A stretch of DNA of 64,000 nt from M3007 sp031373665 (GTDB taxonomy: Bacteria > Bacteroidota > Bacteroidia > Chitinophagales > Saprospiraceae), in assembly GCA_031373665.1 (NCBI GenBank), contig JANMMZ010000058.1, forward strand, positions 1 to 64,000, given 5' to 3'. The position numbers and the translations under genes are program-made. The notes beneath the pieces were generated by a model. That model did no database searches. It saw only the letters and a program-made list of their open reading frames with translations, and was not told the DNA's origin. Positions within the stretch are counted from its first letter, which is position 1; each line of letters opens with the position of its first letter. Positions 1 through 8,854 of this stretch are shown in pieces.

Positions 1-131
1 AAGCCTGCTCAAAATTAATAGGTGGTGACACAACCTGAAACAAAACCCTATTCACAAATTGGGCTGCCTGCGGATTGGGTAAAACTTACTAAGGTACAAC
101 TATATTTTGAGACCGCCAAATCCTTAATTTA

Positions 132-551
132 ATGGGTTTGATGCTTTGTATGGCGGCGTTTTTCTTCGCTACGGGATTGCTCGCCTGGAAACTCATCTCG
201 AACAATTGTTTCGGCTGGGTTGAAATATCTGCCGGACCACGAAATACGCTCGTCTTCTTTGGGTGGATGGCCTTGTCGCCCGCAACTTTTGCCAGTGGAA
301 TATGCAAAATCCAATGGCATACCAATAATTTTCCACCGTTTATCCGTTTGCTTTCACAAGCACAGGCTGTTTTGTGGTTGCCATTATTGGTGCTCGTTCC
401 AGCGTACATACTCCTCAATCATAGCAGGCAGGCAGGCTTTGCGCCTGATTTTGTCAAAATACCGATGATAATGGGTTTTGTGTTGAGCATTTTGATGGTG
501 TTGAGCCTAATTTTGGGCTGGTTTCGAAAAATTATTCAACTGAACAAATGA
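132..551 (+). CDS. Small integral membrane protein, paralog of the N-terminal half of the gene at 1562-2629
   Basis: A 139-residue hydrophobic protein with about four membrane segments. It aligns over nearly its whole length with residues ~35-165 of the 355-aa protein two genes downstream; both share the blocks TGLLAW, LSQAQA, WLPLL and the VKIPM segment before the last helix. It lacks the paralog's N-terminal ~30 residues and its soluble C-terminal domain, so it is either a short family member or a truncated duplicate. The start overlaps the stop of a short upstream reading frame (TAATG at 130-134). Its stop overlaps the start of the lipoprotein gene by 4 bases, suggesting translational coupling. 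The family is not recognised and no function can be assigned. Confidence 0.75.
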   Translation: MGLMLCMAAFFFATGLLAWKLISNNCFGWVEISAGPRNTLVFFGWMALSPATFASGICKIQWHTNNFPPFIRLLSQAQAVLWLPLLVLVPAYILLNHSRQAGFAPDFVKIPMIMGFVLSILMVLSLILGWFRKIIQLNK

Positions 552-1543
552 AACACACAATCTTGCTTACTATGTCGCTCCTTTCCTTCTTATTTGGTTG
601 TAATACCAAAAAAACGCCACCCAAAGTCGAAGATTGGCCTCGATTCCCCGCCACCGACAACCCTGAAACAACGGTGACCGCTATTCCATTGGCCGATGGT
701 TTCACGACTACGTCATTTTATATCACGCCAGACAAAGGGCATCTCTATGTGCTGGGCAGTCGCCAGCCCACATCCAGAAACCCATCTTTCCCGGGTGAAC
801 CAGAATACATGGATTACCGCCTGCTTTGTTTGGACGCTGGAGGAAAGACCCTGTACCACAAAGATATGTTGCGCACCAATTGGATGTACGGCGGCACGTT
901 TGGGCTTTTGGAGGGCGAATTGTTATTGCGAATCGGGGATTGGTTTTTGGTCTTGGAGCCAAAAACATTTGCCATTAAAGAAAAAATCCAGGTACATACT
1001 TCGGGCTATGTTTCCTGGAAAGAGACCGAGATGACCCCCGACGAACACCGAGCCGATTACCAGGCGAAATTTGATGCGCTATTGGAAAAGTGCAAGACCT
1101 GCAAGTGGCTGTACTGGTCGCCCGGTAAGGAATATTTGGTTTTTGTGCAAGGCAACAAGGACAAACGTGCGGCTTGGGGAACCCCAATGTTTTATGAAGA
1201 TAAAGACTTGGCTGATTTGAAACAACGCTTGGAGCCGCTCGCCGTAACGCTCCATGCGCAGACCTCCAATGCAGATAGCACTCACCTGCAAATAACTGAT
1301 GGCAGCGCGCAACTACGTGAAGTGGCGCATCTTTCGGGCGGCACGCAGTTCAGCTATCCCAATTACCAGTCCCGTACCGTGTTGCAATATGAATTGACCC
1401 TGAACGATCAAAAAATTCGTTTTTCCCTCTCGGACAGAGATGCACACAGCCTGCGCTTGGGGTTTTCGGACAATTTGATGTTGTCTATGGGCGATGGGGC
1501 GGTTTGGGTGGCGTATGAATATGATTTGTATCGAATACATTAA
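548..1543 (+). CDS. Lipoprotein of unknown function
   Basis: 331 residues. The N-terminus is a lipoprotein signal: charged start, hydrophobic stretch and a lipobox ending LFGC at residue 18, followed by a polar linker. The mature part is rich in short beta-type segments with aromatic and Gly residues (for example YVLGSR, LLCLDAGG, WFLVLEP), reminiscent of a beta-propeller, but no family is recognised. A pair of cysteines in a CKTC motif lies near residue 180. The start overlaps the preceding membrane protein gene by 4 bases and a related membrane protein follows after 18 bases, so the three genes look like one operon. The mature protein probably sits in the periplasm or on the outer membrane (inference). 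Confidence 0.8.
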   Translation: MKHTILLTMSLLSFLFGCNTKKTPPKVEDWPRFPATDNPETTVTAIPLADGFTTTSFYITPDKGHLYVLGSRQPTSRNPSFPGEPEYMDYRLLCLDAGGKTLYHKDMLRTNWMYGGTFGLLEGELLLRIGDWFLVLEPKTFAIKEKIQVHTSGYVSWKETEMTPDEHRADYQAKFDALLEKCKTCKWLYWSPGKEYLVFVQGNKDKRAAWGTPMFYEDKDLADLKQRLEPLAVTLHAQTSNADSTHLQITDGSAQLREVAHLSGGTQFSYPNYQSRTVLQYELTLNDQKIRFSLSDRDAHSLRLGFSDNLMLSMGDGAVWVAYEYDLYRIH

Positions 1544-1561
1544 TCAATAACTTATAATTAT

Positions 1562-2629
1562 ATGTTAGGCAACATACTTCTTGTCTTTATTGCCCTTTCA
1601 CTCCTTGGCTTGCTCTCCGTCACGTCTTCCCCCATGCCTGGTGGCGACCGTGGGATGGGCTATGGGCTTGCATTATTCTTCTGCGGCGCGGGTTTCGTCG
1701 TGCTGACGGGTTTGTTGGCCTGGAATCTCAACGCGAACAACTGTTTTGACTGGATTCCAGTGTCTGGTGGCCAGCGAAACGGGCTAGTCTTCGTCGGCTG
1801 GCTGGCCTTCGCGATGGCCACTGCTGCCAGTGCCATGTTCAAAACGGAATGGCACGATGGCGAATTTCCTCAATATCTCCGTTGGCTATCGCAAGCACAG
1901 GCTGCTATTTGGTTGCCGTTGCTCATACTTATACCAGCCGTTTTTCTCCTGAATGGTGAAAGAGCACCTGGCCATGTACCCGATTGGGTCAAAATACCTA
2001 TGATGACGGGTTTTACACTGAGTATGTTGATGGGCGCAGGCCTGCTATTCGGGTGGATGCGAGCCAGTGCCATCCAAAATGCGGCCAACATCGAATATGC
2101 TCAAAACCAGAACAACGAACAACACAACAAGAACTTGGCATGGATTGCCGAGCAAAAAGCGACCGACCCCATCGTCAACATCCTCGCACTAACGGGGCGT
2201 TTTCACGACACCGACGTGCGCGATTCGGCTGTCGCCAAGGTCAAATCACACCCCGATTGGGAGGCGGAACTCATCCGGCTGCTGAGCGAAACGGAATTTG
2301 ACACGGAGACCTACCATTTTATAGATGGCAATAAAGTGAATCATCCCGAACTATTTGTAGAACCCATCAACCGTAGCATCCGCCGCATCGCTAAGGAAAT
2401 CAAAAAACGCATCACTGGTGCCAGCGATCTACAAGACTGGCATTTTGAGCATTTCAGTATCGAACGTATTTTACGGGCAATAGATGACCAGTTTTTAGTG
2501 CCCGGAGCGGATTACCGACCAGCGGTGCAAGAATTGCTGAATGCCTTGAATACGCCAAAGCCGGAGCAGTTCAAAAACGTGAAATTTACCTTGGTTCCAG
2601 TGGTGGATGATTGGTTAAAGAAGCATTAG
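1562..2629 (+). CDS. Membrane protein with C-terminal soluble domain, unknown function
   Basis: 355 residues. Residues 1-165 hold about five hydrophobic segments; the last ends at a GWMR sequence and is followed by a Gln/Asn-rich linker (residues ~175-190) and a soluble, charged, mostly helical domain to the C-terminus. The membrane part is a clear paralog of the 139-aa protein at 132-551, so a duplication has placed two copies around the lipoprotein gene. The soluble part includes a stretch describing itself by helical repeats (ALTGRFHDTDVRDSAVAKV), possibly HEAT-like; this is uncertain. Third gene of the apparent operon, 18 bases after the lipoprotein. No known function. Confidence 0.8.
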   Translation: MLGNILLVFIALSLLGLLSVTSSPMPGGDRGMGYGLALFFCGAGFVVLTGLLAWNLNANNCFDWIPVSGGQRNGLVFVGWLAFAMATAASAMFKTEWHDGEFPQYLRWLSQAQAAIWLPLLILIPAVFLLNGERAPGHVPDWVKIPMMTGFTLSMLMGAGLLFGWMRASAIQNAANIEYAQNQNNEQHNKNLAWIAEQKATDPIVNILALTGRFHDTDVRDSAVAKVKSHPDWEAELIRLLSETEFDTETYHFIDGNKVNHPELFVEPINRSIRRIAKEIKKRITGASDLQDWHFEHFSIERILRAIDDQFLVPGADYRPAVQELLNALNTPKPEQFKNVKFTLVPVVDDWLKKH

Positions 2630-2702
2630 GTATATATTGGGATTATTTCACTGCATTTGTTACCATTTGGCTACAAACTGGCCAAATATTAAAACTAATA
2701 TC

Positions 2703-3206
2703 ATGACAAATAAAGTATCCATTAATACAATTTACCATTGTTCTTTGGAAAGAGCCTTTAAGACACCGATGCTTTGCGATGTATCAAAAGTGCACACAGG
2801 ATATGGTATCATGCCCAAAGTCACCCATTGCACCGATGATGAACATTGGGGCCAACCAGGGTATAGTAAAAAAGTATTTGTGGCCAAATCGCTTTCACAA
2901 AAAGGTGGATGGGCTGCTGTTGATAAAATAATTGAACGAATAGACCATCAATACTGGAAACTTGAAGTGAGCGATTTTCAATCGTGGATGTTGGGTTTTT
3001 CAAAATTTGTGGGGGAATGGCAAACAACTGAAATCGAAAAGAATAAAATTCTCGTAACCTATACTTATACCTTATATTCGGATATTGCTTTATTTTATCC
3101 TTTAAATTGGTTATTTGCTAAGACCTTTTGGACGATTTATATGAAAAGGGTATTAGAAAATGTTAGGCAAATGGCCTATAGTGGCGAAGTGTATTTGTAT
3201 GAATAG
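2703..3206 (+). CDS. SRPBCC-like (START/Bet v1 fold) protein
   Basis: 167 residues from the ATG at 2703. An in-frame ATG at 2637 would add 22 residues that look like untranslated leader, so the downstream start is preferred. The N-terminus has a strand pattern followed by a helical stretch beginning LERAFKTPM, as in polyketide-cyclase/SRPBCC proteins, and the C-terminus is a long amphipathic helix ending in VRQMAYSGEVYLYE. The middle has alternating strands (YWKLEVSDFQSWMLGF, NKILVTYTYTLYSD). SRPBCC proteins bind hydrophobic ligands in a deep cavity; the ligand here cannot be predicted. It follows the membrane-protein operon by 73 bases. Confidence 0.7.
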   Translation: MTNKVSINTIYHCSLERAFKTPMLCDVSKVHTGYGIMPKVTHCTDDEHWGQPGYSKKVFVAKSLSQKGGWAAVDKIIERIDHQYWKLEVSDFQSWMLGFSKFVGEWQTTEIEKNKILVTYTYTLYSDIALFYPLNWLFAKTFWTIYMKRVLENVRQMAYSGEVYLYE

Positions 3207-3306
3207 ATGAGATTGAACCCAATCTGGCAGTTTAGCAATTGCTGACCTTTTTGAGTATAATCAAACCAAATGGTTTTTTTAAAGGGATCACTCTACCCGT
3301 ACCCAG

Positions 3307-3412
3307 TGTCCGAAATCGAACATTCCTCGTTCAGATCTGGACACGTTTGACAGAGAAATAATTGCATAAAATCATGATTATCAAACACTTATGAACTTGG
3401 CATAATCGGTGT
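3307..3412 (+). promoter_or_regulatory. Long palindrome plus sigma-54-like -24/-12 box upstream of the FtsX permease
   Basis: Two 15-base arms, 3307-3321 (TGTCCGAAATCGAAC) and 3329-3343 (GTTCAGATCTGGACA), form an imperfect inverted repeat around a 7-base spacer. A TTGG box starts at 3397, 54 bases after the right arm, and is followed by GG-N10-G as in a -24/-12 promoter, although the -12 element is degenerate (GGTGT). The same layout with the same 7 and 54 base spacings occurs at 13466-13571. This fits an enhancer-binding-protein site upstream of an RpoN promoter. The permease start is about 90 bases downstream. Confidence 0.6.
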
Positions 3413-3500
3413 AATAAATACCAAATCTAAACGGATTCAGGTATAAGTTGTCTTGGCTCGAATCAAACGCTGGATTTGTCAACCGAAATCATTCTTTAGT

Positions 3501-5867
3501 ATGTTATCAAACTACATCAAACTCACCCTCCGCCACCTTCAACGCAACGGACGCTACCTCATTATCAATGTGCTTGGGTTGGGTTTTGCCCTTGGGTTTT
3601 GCATATTGGCCTACCTAAACTATCGGTTTGCCAATACTTACGATCAATTCCATCGCGATGCGGATCGGATCGTGCGAGTGGAGATCATGAAGGAATCTAC
3701 TTCTGATCGTTATGGGGTCTGTCCTGCGGCGATAGGGCCTGCTGCTGCTGCGGAGATATCGGGTGTGGAAGCCCAGTGTCGGTACGATTCGAAGGGTACC
3801 GTTGTCAAGCGGGGCGATCAGGTATTCAATGAGGGATTGCATTTTGCGGACAACCACTTTTTTCAATTCTTTGATTTTGAAATGGTGGCAGGTACCGCTG
3901 ACCTAAGCGACAGAAGCAAAGTAGTGATGGATGAAGAAAGCGCGATCAAGTATTTTGGCAAAGAAAATCCCATCGGGCAAACCCTCATTTTTTATGCTGA
4001 TACTGACCAAAAAATGCCTTTGACCGTCAGTGGTGTGGTCAAGAATGTTCCCTTGAATTCGAGTTTACGGTTTCACTTTTTGACCCATTTGGACAATCAA
4101 ATCGAAGACGCTAAACCAGTGGACTACACCGACTGGAAATGGCGGATGGATGCCGTATTTTTGAAACTAAAAAATAAATCGGATAAGGAAGCCGTGGCTA
4201 CAGGGCTTCAAGCCTATGTAGATCCGCACAATACTGCCAAACCAGATTGGAAAATCAAACAATTTCACCTTAGTCCGTTGCTCGAAATGGCGGCTGGTTC
4301 TCGCAACCTGCGTTGGAACAACCTTTGGGGTGGCGTACCTCCCGCAGCGGTTTGGGGCAATGTCACGATGGCCATTTTGCTGCTCCTGACAGCAGCACTT
4401 AATTTTGCCAATATGACCGTCGCAGCCTGCAACCGTCGCCTCCGCGAAATGGGCGTACGCAAGGTAATGGGTGGCACCCGTGGCCAACTCATGCGCCAAC
4501 TGCTTGGCGAATCATTCCTTGTCGTTGCCTTGGGTATGGGATTGGGCATGTTGTTCGCGTATCCTATCTGCACTTGGTTCAATAATACTTGGAAATTTAC
4601 CGACCTTCATGTGGATTATACCAACTTCCAACTCATGATTTATATTGGGGGCGTGGCCTTGTTTACCACGCTTTTAGCGGGTGGATATCCGGCCTTTTAT
4701 TTATCGTCGTTTCGACCTTCCAGTATATTTAGGGGTGGGGTTTTGTTTGGAGGACGCAACTTTTTTAGCCAATTATTGATGGGACTTCAAGTGTCCATTT
4801 CATTAGTGACGGTAGTGGTAGGGCTTAGTTTTGCTCGCAATGCGGAGTTCAATCGGAGTGCCGACATCGGCTTCCAGTATCAGCCTATTTTGCAAGCGTG
4901 GTTGCCCAAACCATCTGATTTCAAGCAATTTGATGATATGGTAAGTGCCATTCCGGGCGTAGAATCCACCGGAGGTGCTATGCATTTGCCCGGGTTTAGT
5001 TCTACCAATATCGAATTTAAATGGAATGGCGATCAAACCGATTGCGGTTTGTACCAAGTGGGTAATAATTTTAAAGACTTGATGGAAATGCGCATGGCCG
5101 AAGGCGAATGGCCAGCCCCGGCTGGCGATACCACCGTGTCTTCAGAGATCGCAGTGAACCAAACCTTTGTGCGCGAGATCGCGGGCAACCGCCCAGTGAT
5201 TGGAGAAACCATCATATTCCGGGATCGTCCCCATCGCATATCAGGGGTTGTATCTGATTTCATGACGAACACCCCTTTCAACCCTATTCGCCCTTCGGTT
5301 TTGCATCCGGTTCCGACCCGCACTTTTCAGCGTTGCCTCATCAAAACGGCCAGTGTGGCACAGCAGCCCCAAATCATGGCTACTATTGAAAGCAATTGGA
5401 AGCAAATGTTTCCTTATACGCCTTTCAATGTCGGTTACCAAAATGAAATGCTCCGCGATGCCATCGAAGCCTCCGACAACGTGGCAACCTCTATGTTTGT
5501 ATTTGCTGGAATCGCTGTTTTACTGACCATCACTGGTTTGTTTTCACTCATTTCACTCAATGTGATGCGTCGCTTGCGCGAGGTAGCCGTTCGCAGGGTG
5601 ATGGGAGCATCAGTTGGTCACATCGCTTGGATATTAAACAAAAACTATATTTGGTTCTTCGTGATTGCCATCATCATTGGGTGTAGCGGTGGTTGGGTTT
5701 TGGCGCGGTTGCTGATGGATAGTATATTCAAGATCAATTTCGGGGTTCAACCCAGTGCCTTGATTTATAGTACTTTGGGTATTTTGTCAGTTGTAGGGCT
5801 CACCATTGGGTTTAAGGTTTGGCAAACCATGCGGATGAATCCGGCGGATGTGTTGCGGGGGGATTGA
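3501..5867 (+). CDS. FtsX/MacB-type ABC transporter permease
   Basis: 788 residues from the ATG at 3501; a longer frame from 3453 adds 16 residues without support. The order is: TM near residues 20-40, a MacB-type periplasmic domain (~45-280), three TM segments (~285-405) carrying the cytoplasmic REMGVRKVMGG motif near residue 315, a second TM/periplasmic block (~430-670), and three final TM segments (~670-785) with the matching REVAVRRVMGAS motif near 692. This is the usual two-FtsX-domain arrangement of the ~800-aa Bacteroidota permeases that work with a separate ATPase in efflux or lipoprotein and envelope stress functions. No ATPase gene is adjacent. The gene is preceded by the palindrome and sigma-54-like element at 3307-3412. 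Confidence 0.92.
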   Translation: MLSNYIKLTLRHLQRNGRYLIINVLGLGFALGFCILAYLNYRFANTYDQFHRDADRIVRVEIMKESTSDRYGVCPAAIGPAAAAEISGVEAQCRYDSKGTVVKRGDQVFNEGLHFADNHFFQFFDFEMVAGTADLSDRSKVVMDEESAIKYFGKENPIGQTLIFYADTDQKMPLTVSGVVKNVPLNSSLRFHFLTHLDNQIEDAKPVDYTDWKWRMDAVFLKLKNKSDKEAVATGLQAYVDPHNTAKPDWKIKQFHLSPLLEMAAGSRNLRWNNLWGGVPPAAVWGNVTMAILLLLTAALNFANMTVAACNRRLREMGVRKVMGGTRGQLMRQLLGESFLVVALGMGLGMLFAYPICTWFNNTWKFTDLHVDYTNFQLMIYIGGVALFTTLLAGGYPAFYLSSFRPSSIFRGGVLFGGRNFFSQLLMGLQVSISLVTVVVGLSFARNAEFNRSADIGFQYQPILQAWLPKPSDFKQFDDMVSAIPGVESTGGAMHLPGFSSTNIEFKWNGDQTDCGLYQVGNNFKDLMEMRMAEGEWPAPAGDTTVSSEIAVNQTFVREIAGNRPVIGETIIFRDRPHRISGVVSDFMTNTPFNPIRPSVLHPVPTRTFQRCLIKTASVAQQPQIMATIESNWKQMFPYTPFNVGYQNEMLRDAIEASDNVATSMFVFAGIAVLLTITGLFSLISLNVMRRLREVAVRRVMGASVGHIAWILNKNYIWFFVIAIIIGCSGGWVLARLLMDSIFKINFGVQPSALIYSTLGILSVVGLTIGFKVWQTMRMNPADVLRGD

Positions 5868-5916
5868 TGCTTAGCGTTCCCATCTACGCCACAAAGTATT
5901 CTTGATCAAACTTTTG

Positions 5917-5924
5917 TACCTTTG
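5917..5924 (+). promoter_or_regulatory. Predicted -7 box (TACCTTTG) of the Wadjet operon
   Basis: A perfect match to the Bacteroidota -7 consensus TAnnTTTG, 24 bases upstream of the jetA GTG start. A transcript would begin near 5929. No convincing -33 TTG is present at the usual distance. Confidence 0.55.
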
Positions 5925-5947
5925 CGCGGTAAATCCATCTTGATACA

Positions 5948-7438
5948 GTGCAACCAGAACTCATTGAACGATTGTTCAGACAAACCAATGCCCTCCAACT
6001 GCTGCGCGACAGTAGGGCGGTTATTATATTGTCTTTCCTGAAATCAACTTTTCTCGAAGGCCGAAAAAGCATTGGACAAGAGGAGTTGGTTCGGTTGTTG
6101 GCCGATTTTTTGACCCGTTTTGATGAGCAAGAGGTCTTCGACGACCAAGATGCGGCTACCCCCAGTGCCGATCTTTTTGATCGGTATCGGAGCCGCGCCA
6201 AATCCATGTTGCGCGATTGGGAAAGCACCAAAAAACGCTACCTGCGTGGGGACAACAACGCCGAGGGACTCTACGAATACAGTCTTACCGAACACGTTGC
6301 GCGGGCTTGGCAGTGGATGGAGGGGCTTGAACAGCGAGAGTTTGCTGGCACACGCTCCCGATTGGATGATATTTTTGAAAAAATCCGCCGCGTGGTGGAA
6401 AATAGCCGCGAAAAAACAGATGCCGAGCGCATCGCCGATCTCCAACAAAAACAACGCCAAATAGATGAAGAGATAGTGGCCATCCAGTCGGGAAAACGCC
6501 CATACAAGCCATTTGATAATACCCGCCTTCGCGAAGAGTACGACGGTATGTTGGAACAAATCCGCGCTTTATCCACCGATTTCAAGGCTGTAGAAGGGCA
6601 TTTTGAGCGCATCCGTACTGAAATGTTGCGCCAACAAGCCACTCAAGGAGGATCCAAAGGGATGTTGCTCGGATCTGCCCTTGATGCCCGCGACGCGCTT
6701 GACCGCACCCCACAGGGGTTGAGTTTCAATGGCTTTTTTGATGAATTGCGCGACCCCAATCGTACCCAACAGTTCGAGGTGAGGGTAAAAGAGTTGTTGA
6801 CTGTTTTGGATGATCGGCTCATTGAACACCCAAATGATCAGTTGCTACTCCGATTGTACCGTCACTTGCTTGGTGAGGCTCAGCCCGTGCTGGAGGCCAA
6901 CCGCCGCATAGCAGACCGGATCACGCGGATCGTAGCCGAGAATGCCACCCAAGATCGGCAGTTGCTGCGCCAAAGGATTGCCGAGGTGAAATCTATACTA
7001 CTCCATCCTGATTTTTTGCAAAAGAATATGGACTCCAATATGCCCATTTGGGAAATAGACAGCGACGTGGCTGGGATACAATTGCCCCTAGAAAAACCGC
7101 TGAAAACCCACACCGACGAGCAACGGCAGGGATTTGCTTTGCCCGCAAAATCTAACCCTGAAAAGCCTCCATTGAACCTGAATAAAGAAGCCTCTATCGT
7201 TATTCGTTTGGAGGAGCAAATCGCTGCCACACTAGAACGCACCGATGGGGAGACCTTGGCACGTTTGTTAGAAAAATATCCTTTGGAGGAAGGGTTGGCT
7301 GAAGTATTGGCTTACCTCAATATCGTTGCGCACCCCAATAACCGCCATTTTATACAGGCAGATGAACAAGATATTGTTGTTTTGAACGAAAAAAATGCAC
7401 ACTTCTTGGAAGGGCCTAGGGTGTTTTTGGTGAAATAA
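5948..7438 (+). CDS. jetA: Wadjet anti-plasmid system protein JetA (DUF3375)
   Basis: 496 residues with a GTG start at 5948; an in-frame stop at 5930 and no ATG between leave GTG as the only sensible start. The N-terminus (PELIERLFRQTNALQLLRDS) and the winged-helix-like region followed by long coiled segments match DUF3375, the JetA/MksF-like kleisin component of type I Wadjet systems. In this family JetA bridges the SMC-like JetC heads and recruits JetB, forming a loop-extruding condensin that senses small circular DNA for cleavage by JetD. Gene order jetA-(insert)-jetB-jetC-jetD supports the call. The unusual point is a 777-base insert between jetA and jetB that carries a predicted nuclease. 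Confidence 0.93.
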   Translation: MQPELIERLFRQTNALQLLRDSRAVIILSFLKSTFLEGRKSIGQEELVRLLADFLTRFDEQEVFDDQDAATPSADLFDRYRSRAKSMLRDWESTKKRYLRGDNNAEGLYEYSLTEHVARAWQWMEGLEQREFAGTRSRLDDIFEKIRRVVENSREKTDAERIADLQQKQRQIDEEIVAIQSGKRPYKPFDNTRLREEYDGMLEQIRALSTDFKAVEGHFERIRTEMLRQQATQGGSKGMLLGSALDARDALDRTPQGLSFNGFFDELRDPNRTQQFEVRVKELLTVLDDRLIEHPNDQLLLRLYRHLLGEAQPVLEANRRIADRITRIVAENATQDRQLLRQRIAEVKSILLHPDFLQKNMDSNMPIWEIDSDVAGIQLPLEKPLKTHTDEQRQGFALPAKSNPEKPPLNLNKEASIVIRLEEQIAATLERTDGETLARLLEKYPLEEGLAEVLAYLNIVAHPNNRHFIQADEQDIVVLNEKNAHFLEGPRVFLVK

Positions 7439-7454
7439 TATACTAAAATAAAAT

Positions 7455-7580
7455 ATGAAAATTCAGGAACTATTCAATTGTTACAAACAACAAATATTTG
7501 ACCCGGAAAATGTATCAAATATTTTTGCGGAATCAAATATAATACATGGAAGAAATAACATACAATATCGAACAAATTAA
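7455..7580 (+). CDS. Possible small protein upstream of the nuclease gene
   Basis: A 41-codon frame starting at ATG 7455, 16 bases after the jetA stop, with an acidic-polar composition (begins MKIQELFNCYKQQ). It overlaps the start of the predicted BECR nuclease gene by 35 bases in another frame, the kind of coupling seen in toxin-antitoxin pairs. No family is recognised and the frame is short enough to be chance. Confidence 0.3.
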   Translation: MKIQELFNCYKQQIFDPENVSNIFAESNIIHGRNNIQYRTN

Positions 7581-8013
7581 GGCTGATATATATCGCCTTT
7601 ATGAGGAATGTTTAGTAAACACCGAGCCTTTCCACCGAAAACTTGATTTGTTTATTGTGCCTGAATGGCTTGTAGAAAAAGTACTAAATGCAACCAGTTT
7701 GGATATTAGCAACCACTGGGTCTGTATTGATAACTTCGGAATAATTCATACGCTTGAACAGCATGGTAATCCTTTATCCGAGGCTAGAAGAGGCCAAGTT
7801 GCAATTGAAAAAGAAGATTTTGTGAAATTTATCGAAGTTTTGCTTTATCCAGATGAAATTATTGCAGTTGGTTTAACCAGAAGAACCAACTTGCCTATGA
7901 TTCAGTTTGTTAAAGTTTTGGGTAACCAAAAAATCGTGATCAAGGAAGTTAGGACGGTCACAAGTCAGAAAAAACAGAAACTAAGCAGAATCGTATTTCA
8001 TTACGATGTATAA
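7546..8013 (+). CDS. Predicted BECR-fold (PBECR-type) nuclease inserted in the Wadjet operon
   Basis: 155 residues. The C-terminal two-thirds follow the pattern of the phage Barnase-EndoU-ColicinE5/D-RelE-like nuclease families: IDNFGIIHTLEQHG (His68, His73), an RRGQVAIEKEDF block (Asp91), a YPDEII turn, a strand containing PMIQFVKV, and the KEVRT strand (Glu134, Arg136) before a final strand ending FHYDV. The N-terminal ~50 residues are helical and may bind an antitoxin or substrate. The gene sits between jetA and jetB, which are normally adjacent, and is followed by a hairpin at 8022-8046. Base composition is visibly more AT-rich than in the jet genes, suggesting separate acquisition. Function by family would be RNA cleavage; this is inference. 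Confidence 0.65.
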   Translation: MEEITYNIEQIKADIYRLYEECLVNTEPFHRKLDLFIVPEWLVEKVLNATSLDISNHWVCIDNFGIIHTLEQHGNPLSEARRGQVAIEKEDFVKFIEVLLYPDEIIAVGLTRRTNLPMIQFVKVLGNQKIVIKEVRTVTSQKKQKLSRIVFHYDV

Positions 8014-8021
8014 ATTAAAAA

Positions 8022-8046
8022 CCGCCAAGTAATTAATACTTGGCGG
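8022..8046. terminator. Perfect 10-bp hairpin at the end of the nuclease cassette
   Basis: Arms 8022-8031 (CCGCCAAGTA) and 8037-8046 pair perfectly around a 5-base loop. On the plus strand no T-run follows; an A-run precedes it, so as a classical terminator it would act on minus-strand transcripts. It may instead be a processing or boundary structure that separates the nuclease message from jetBCD. Confidence 0.45.
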
Positions 8047-8215
8047 CTCTAAAAACCCATGAATTATGATGCTCAAAGCAATCCTATTCAAGACGTCCGA
8101 AACGTTTGGATACCACAAAGGTAAAGACTTTGTAGCAATTTTACAATGTTGTGAGCCTAGAAATCAAAAAAAAACAACGCAAACACAAAATTTTGATTCA
8201 ATATTGCACAAAATA

Positions 8216-8854
8216 ATGGAAGACTCCTACAGCATACCAGACAATACCACTCAAGTAACCGATCCCGAAACCGCCCTAAGCAGTTTCGCGCCGTTGGCGG
8301 TTCGGTTGCTCAAAGGCGTGGTATATGATGAAGAAACCCGTCTTTGGAACGACCTTGTCAAAGTACATGAATCGCAGTTGCGCCCCTATTTTGCGCAAAT
8401 TGGGCTTCAACTCATTGTCAATCGCCAAGAAGGGTTTGCATTTTTGCGACAGCAAGCCGCTGTATCCGATCTCGATGCCGTACCATTGCCACGCCTGATG
8501 AATCGTCGTACCTTGTCCCTCGATCAGTCCATCCTTTGTCTGCTGCTGCGCGAACGGTTGGATGATTACACGGTCAATGACTCGGCCAGTCGCGAACCGA
8601 TCCTAAGCCTCCGCGACATCCGGGAGATAGTGGAACTTTTTTTTCGCGAACGTACCACCCACCAACGGTTCCTAAAAGACGTTAAAAAAACAATCAAAGA
8701 CGCAAAAGACATGGGTTTTTTGGAAGTAATAGGCCAGGATAATCCACTCAATGAAGACGATACCCGTTATCGCATCAAACGCATCCTAAAAGCCTTTGTG
8801 GATGCCGATGAACTCCAACAACTCTTCCAACAGATTACTGCCACTATCGCATGA
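8216..8854 (+). CDS. jetB: Wadjet system protein JetB (DUF4194)
   Basis: 212 residues from the ATG at 8216 (MEDSYSIPDN). An in-frame ATG at 8066 would add 50 basic, unrelated-looking residues that fall in the insert, so it is rejected. The sequence fits DUF4194: LAVRLLKGVVYDEETRLWND near the N-terminus, then a winged-helix region with LSLDQSILCLLLRERLDDY, and an RITKRI-like C-terminal helix with ALVDADEL-type ending. JetB is the small KITE-like subunit (MksE counterpart) that binds the JetA kleisin. Its stop overlaps the jetC start by 4 bases (ATGA), the tight coupling expected for these subunits. Confidence 0.9.
   Translation: MEDSYSIPDNTTQVTDPETALSSFAPLAVRLLKGVVYDEETRLWNDLVKVHESQLRPYFAQIGLQLIVNRQEGFAFLRQQAAVSDLDAVPLPRLMNRRTLSLDQSILCLLLRERLDDYTVNDSASREPILSLRDIREIVELFFRERTTHQRFLKDVKKTIKDAKDMGFLEVIGQDNPLNEDDTRYRIKRILKAFVDADELQQLFQQITATIA

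Noticed and set aside
8066..8215. Upstream start of jetB (ATG at 8066)
   Set aside because: The 50 added residues are basic and unlike DUF4194; the ATG at 8216 starts where family similarity starts.
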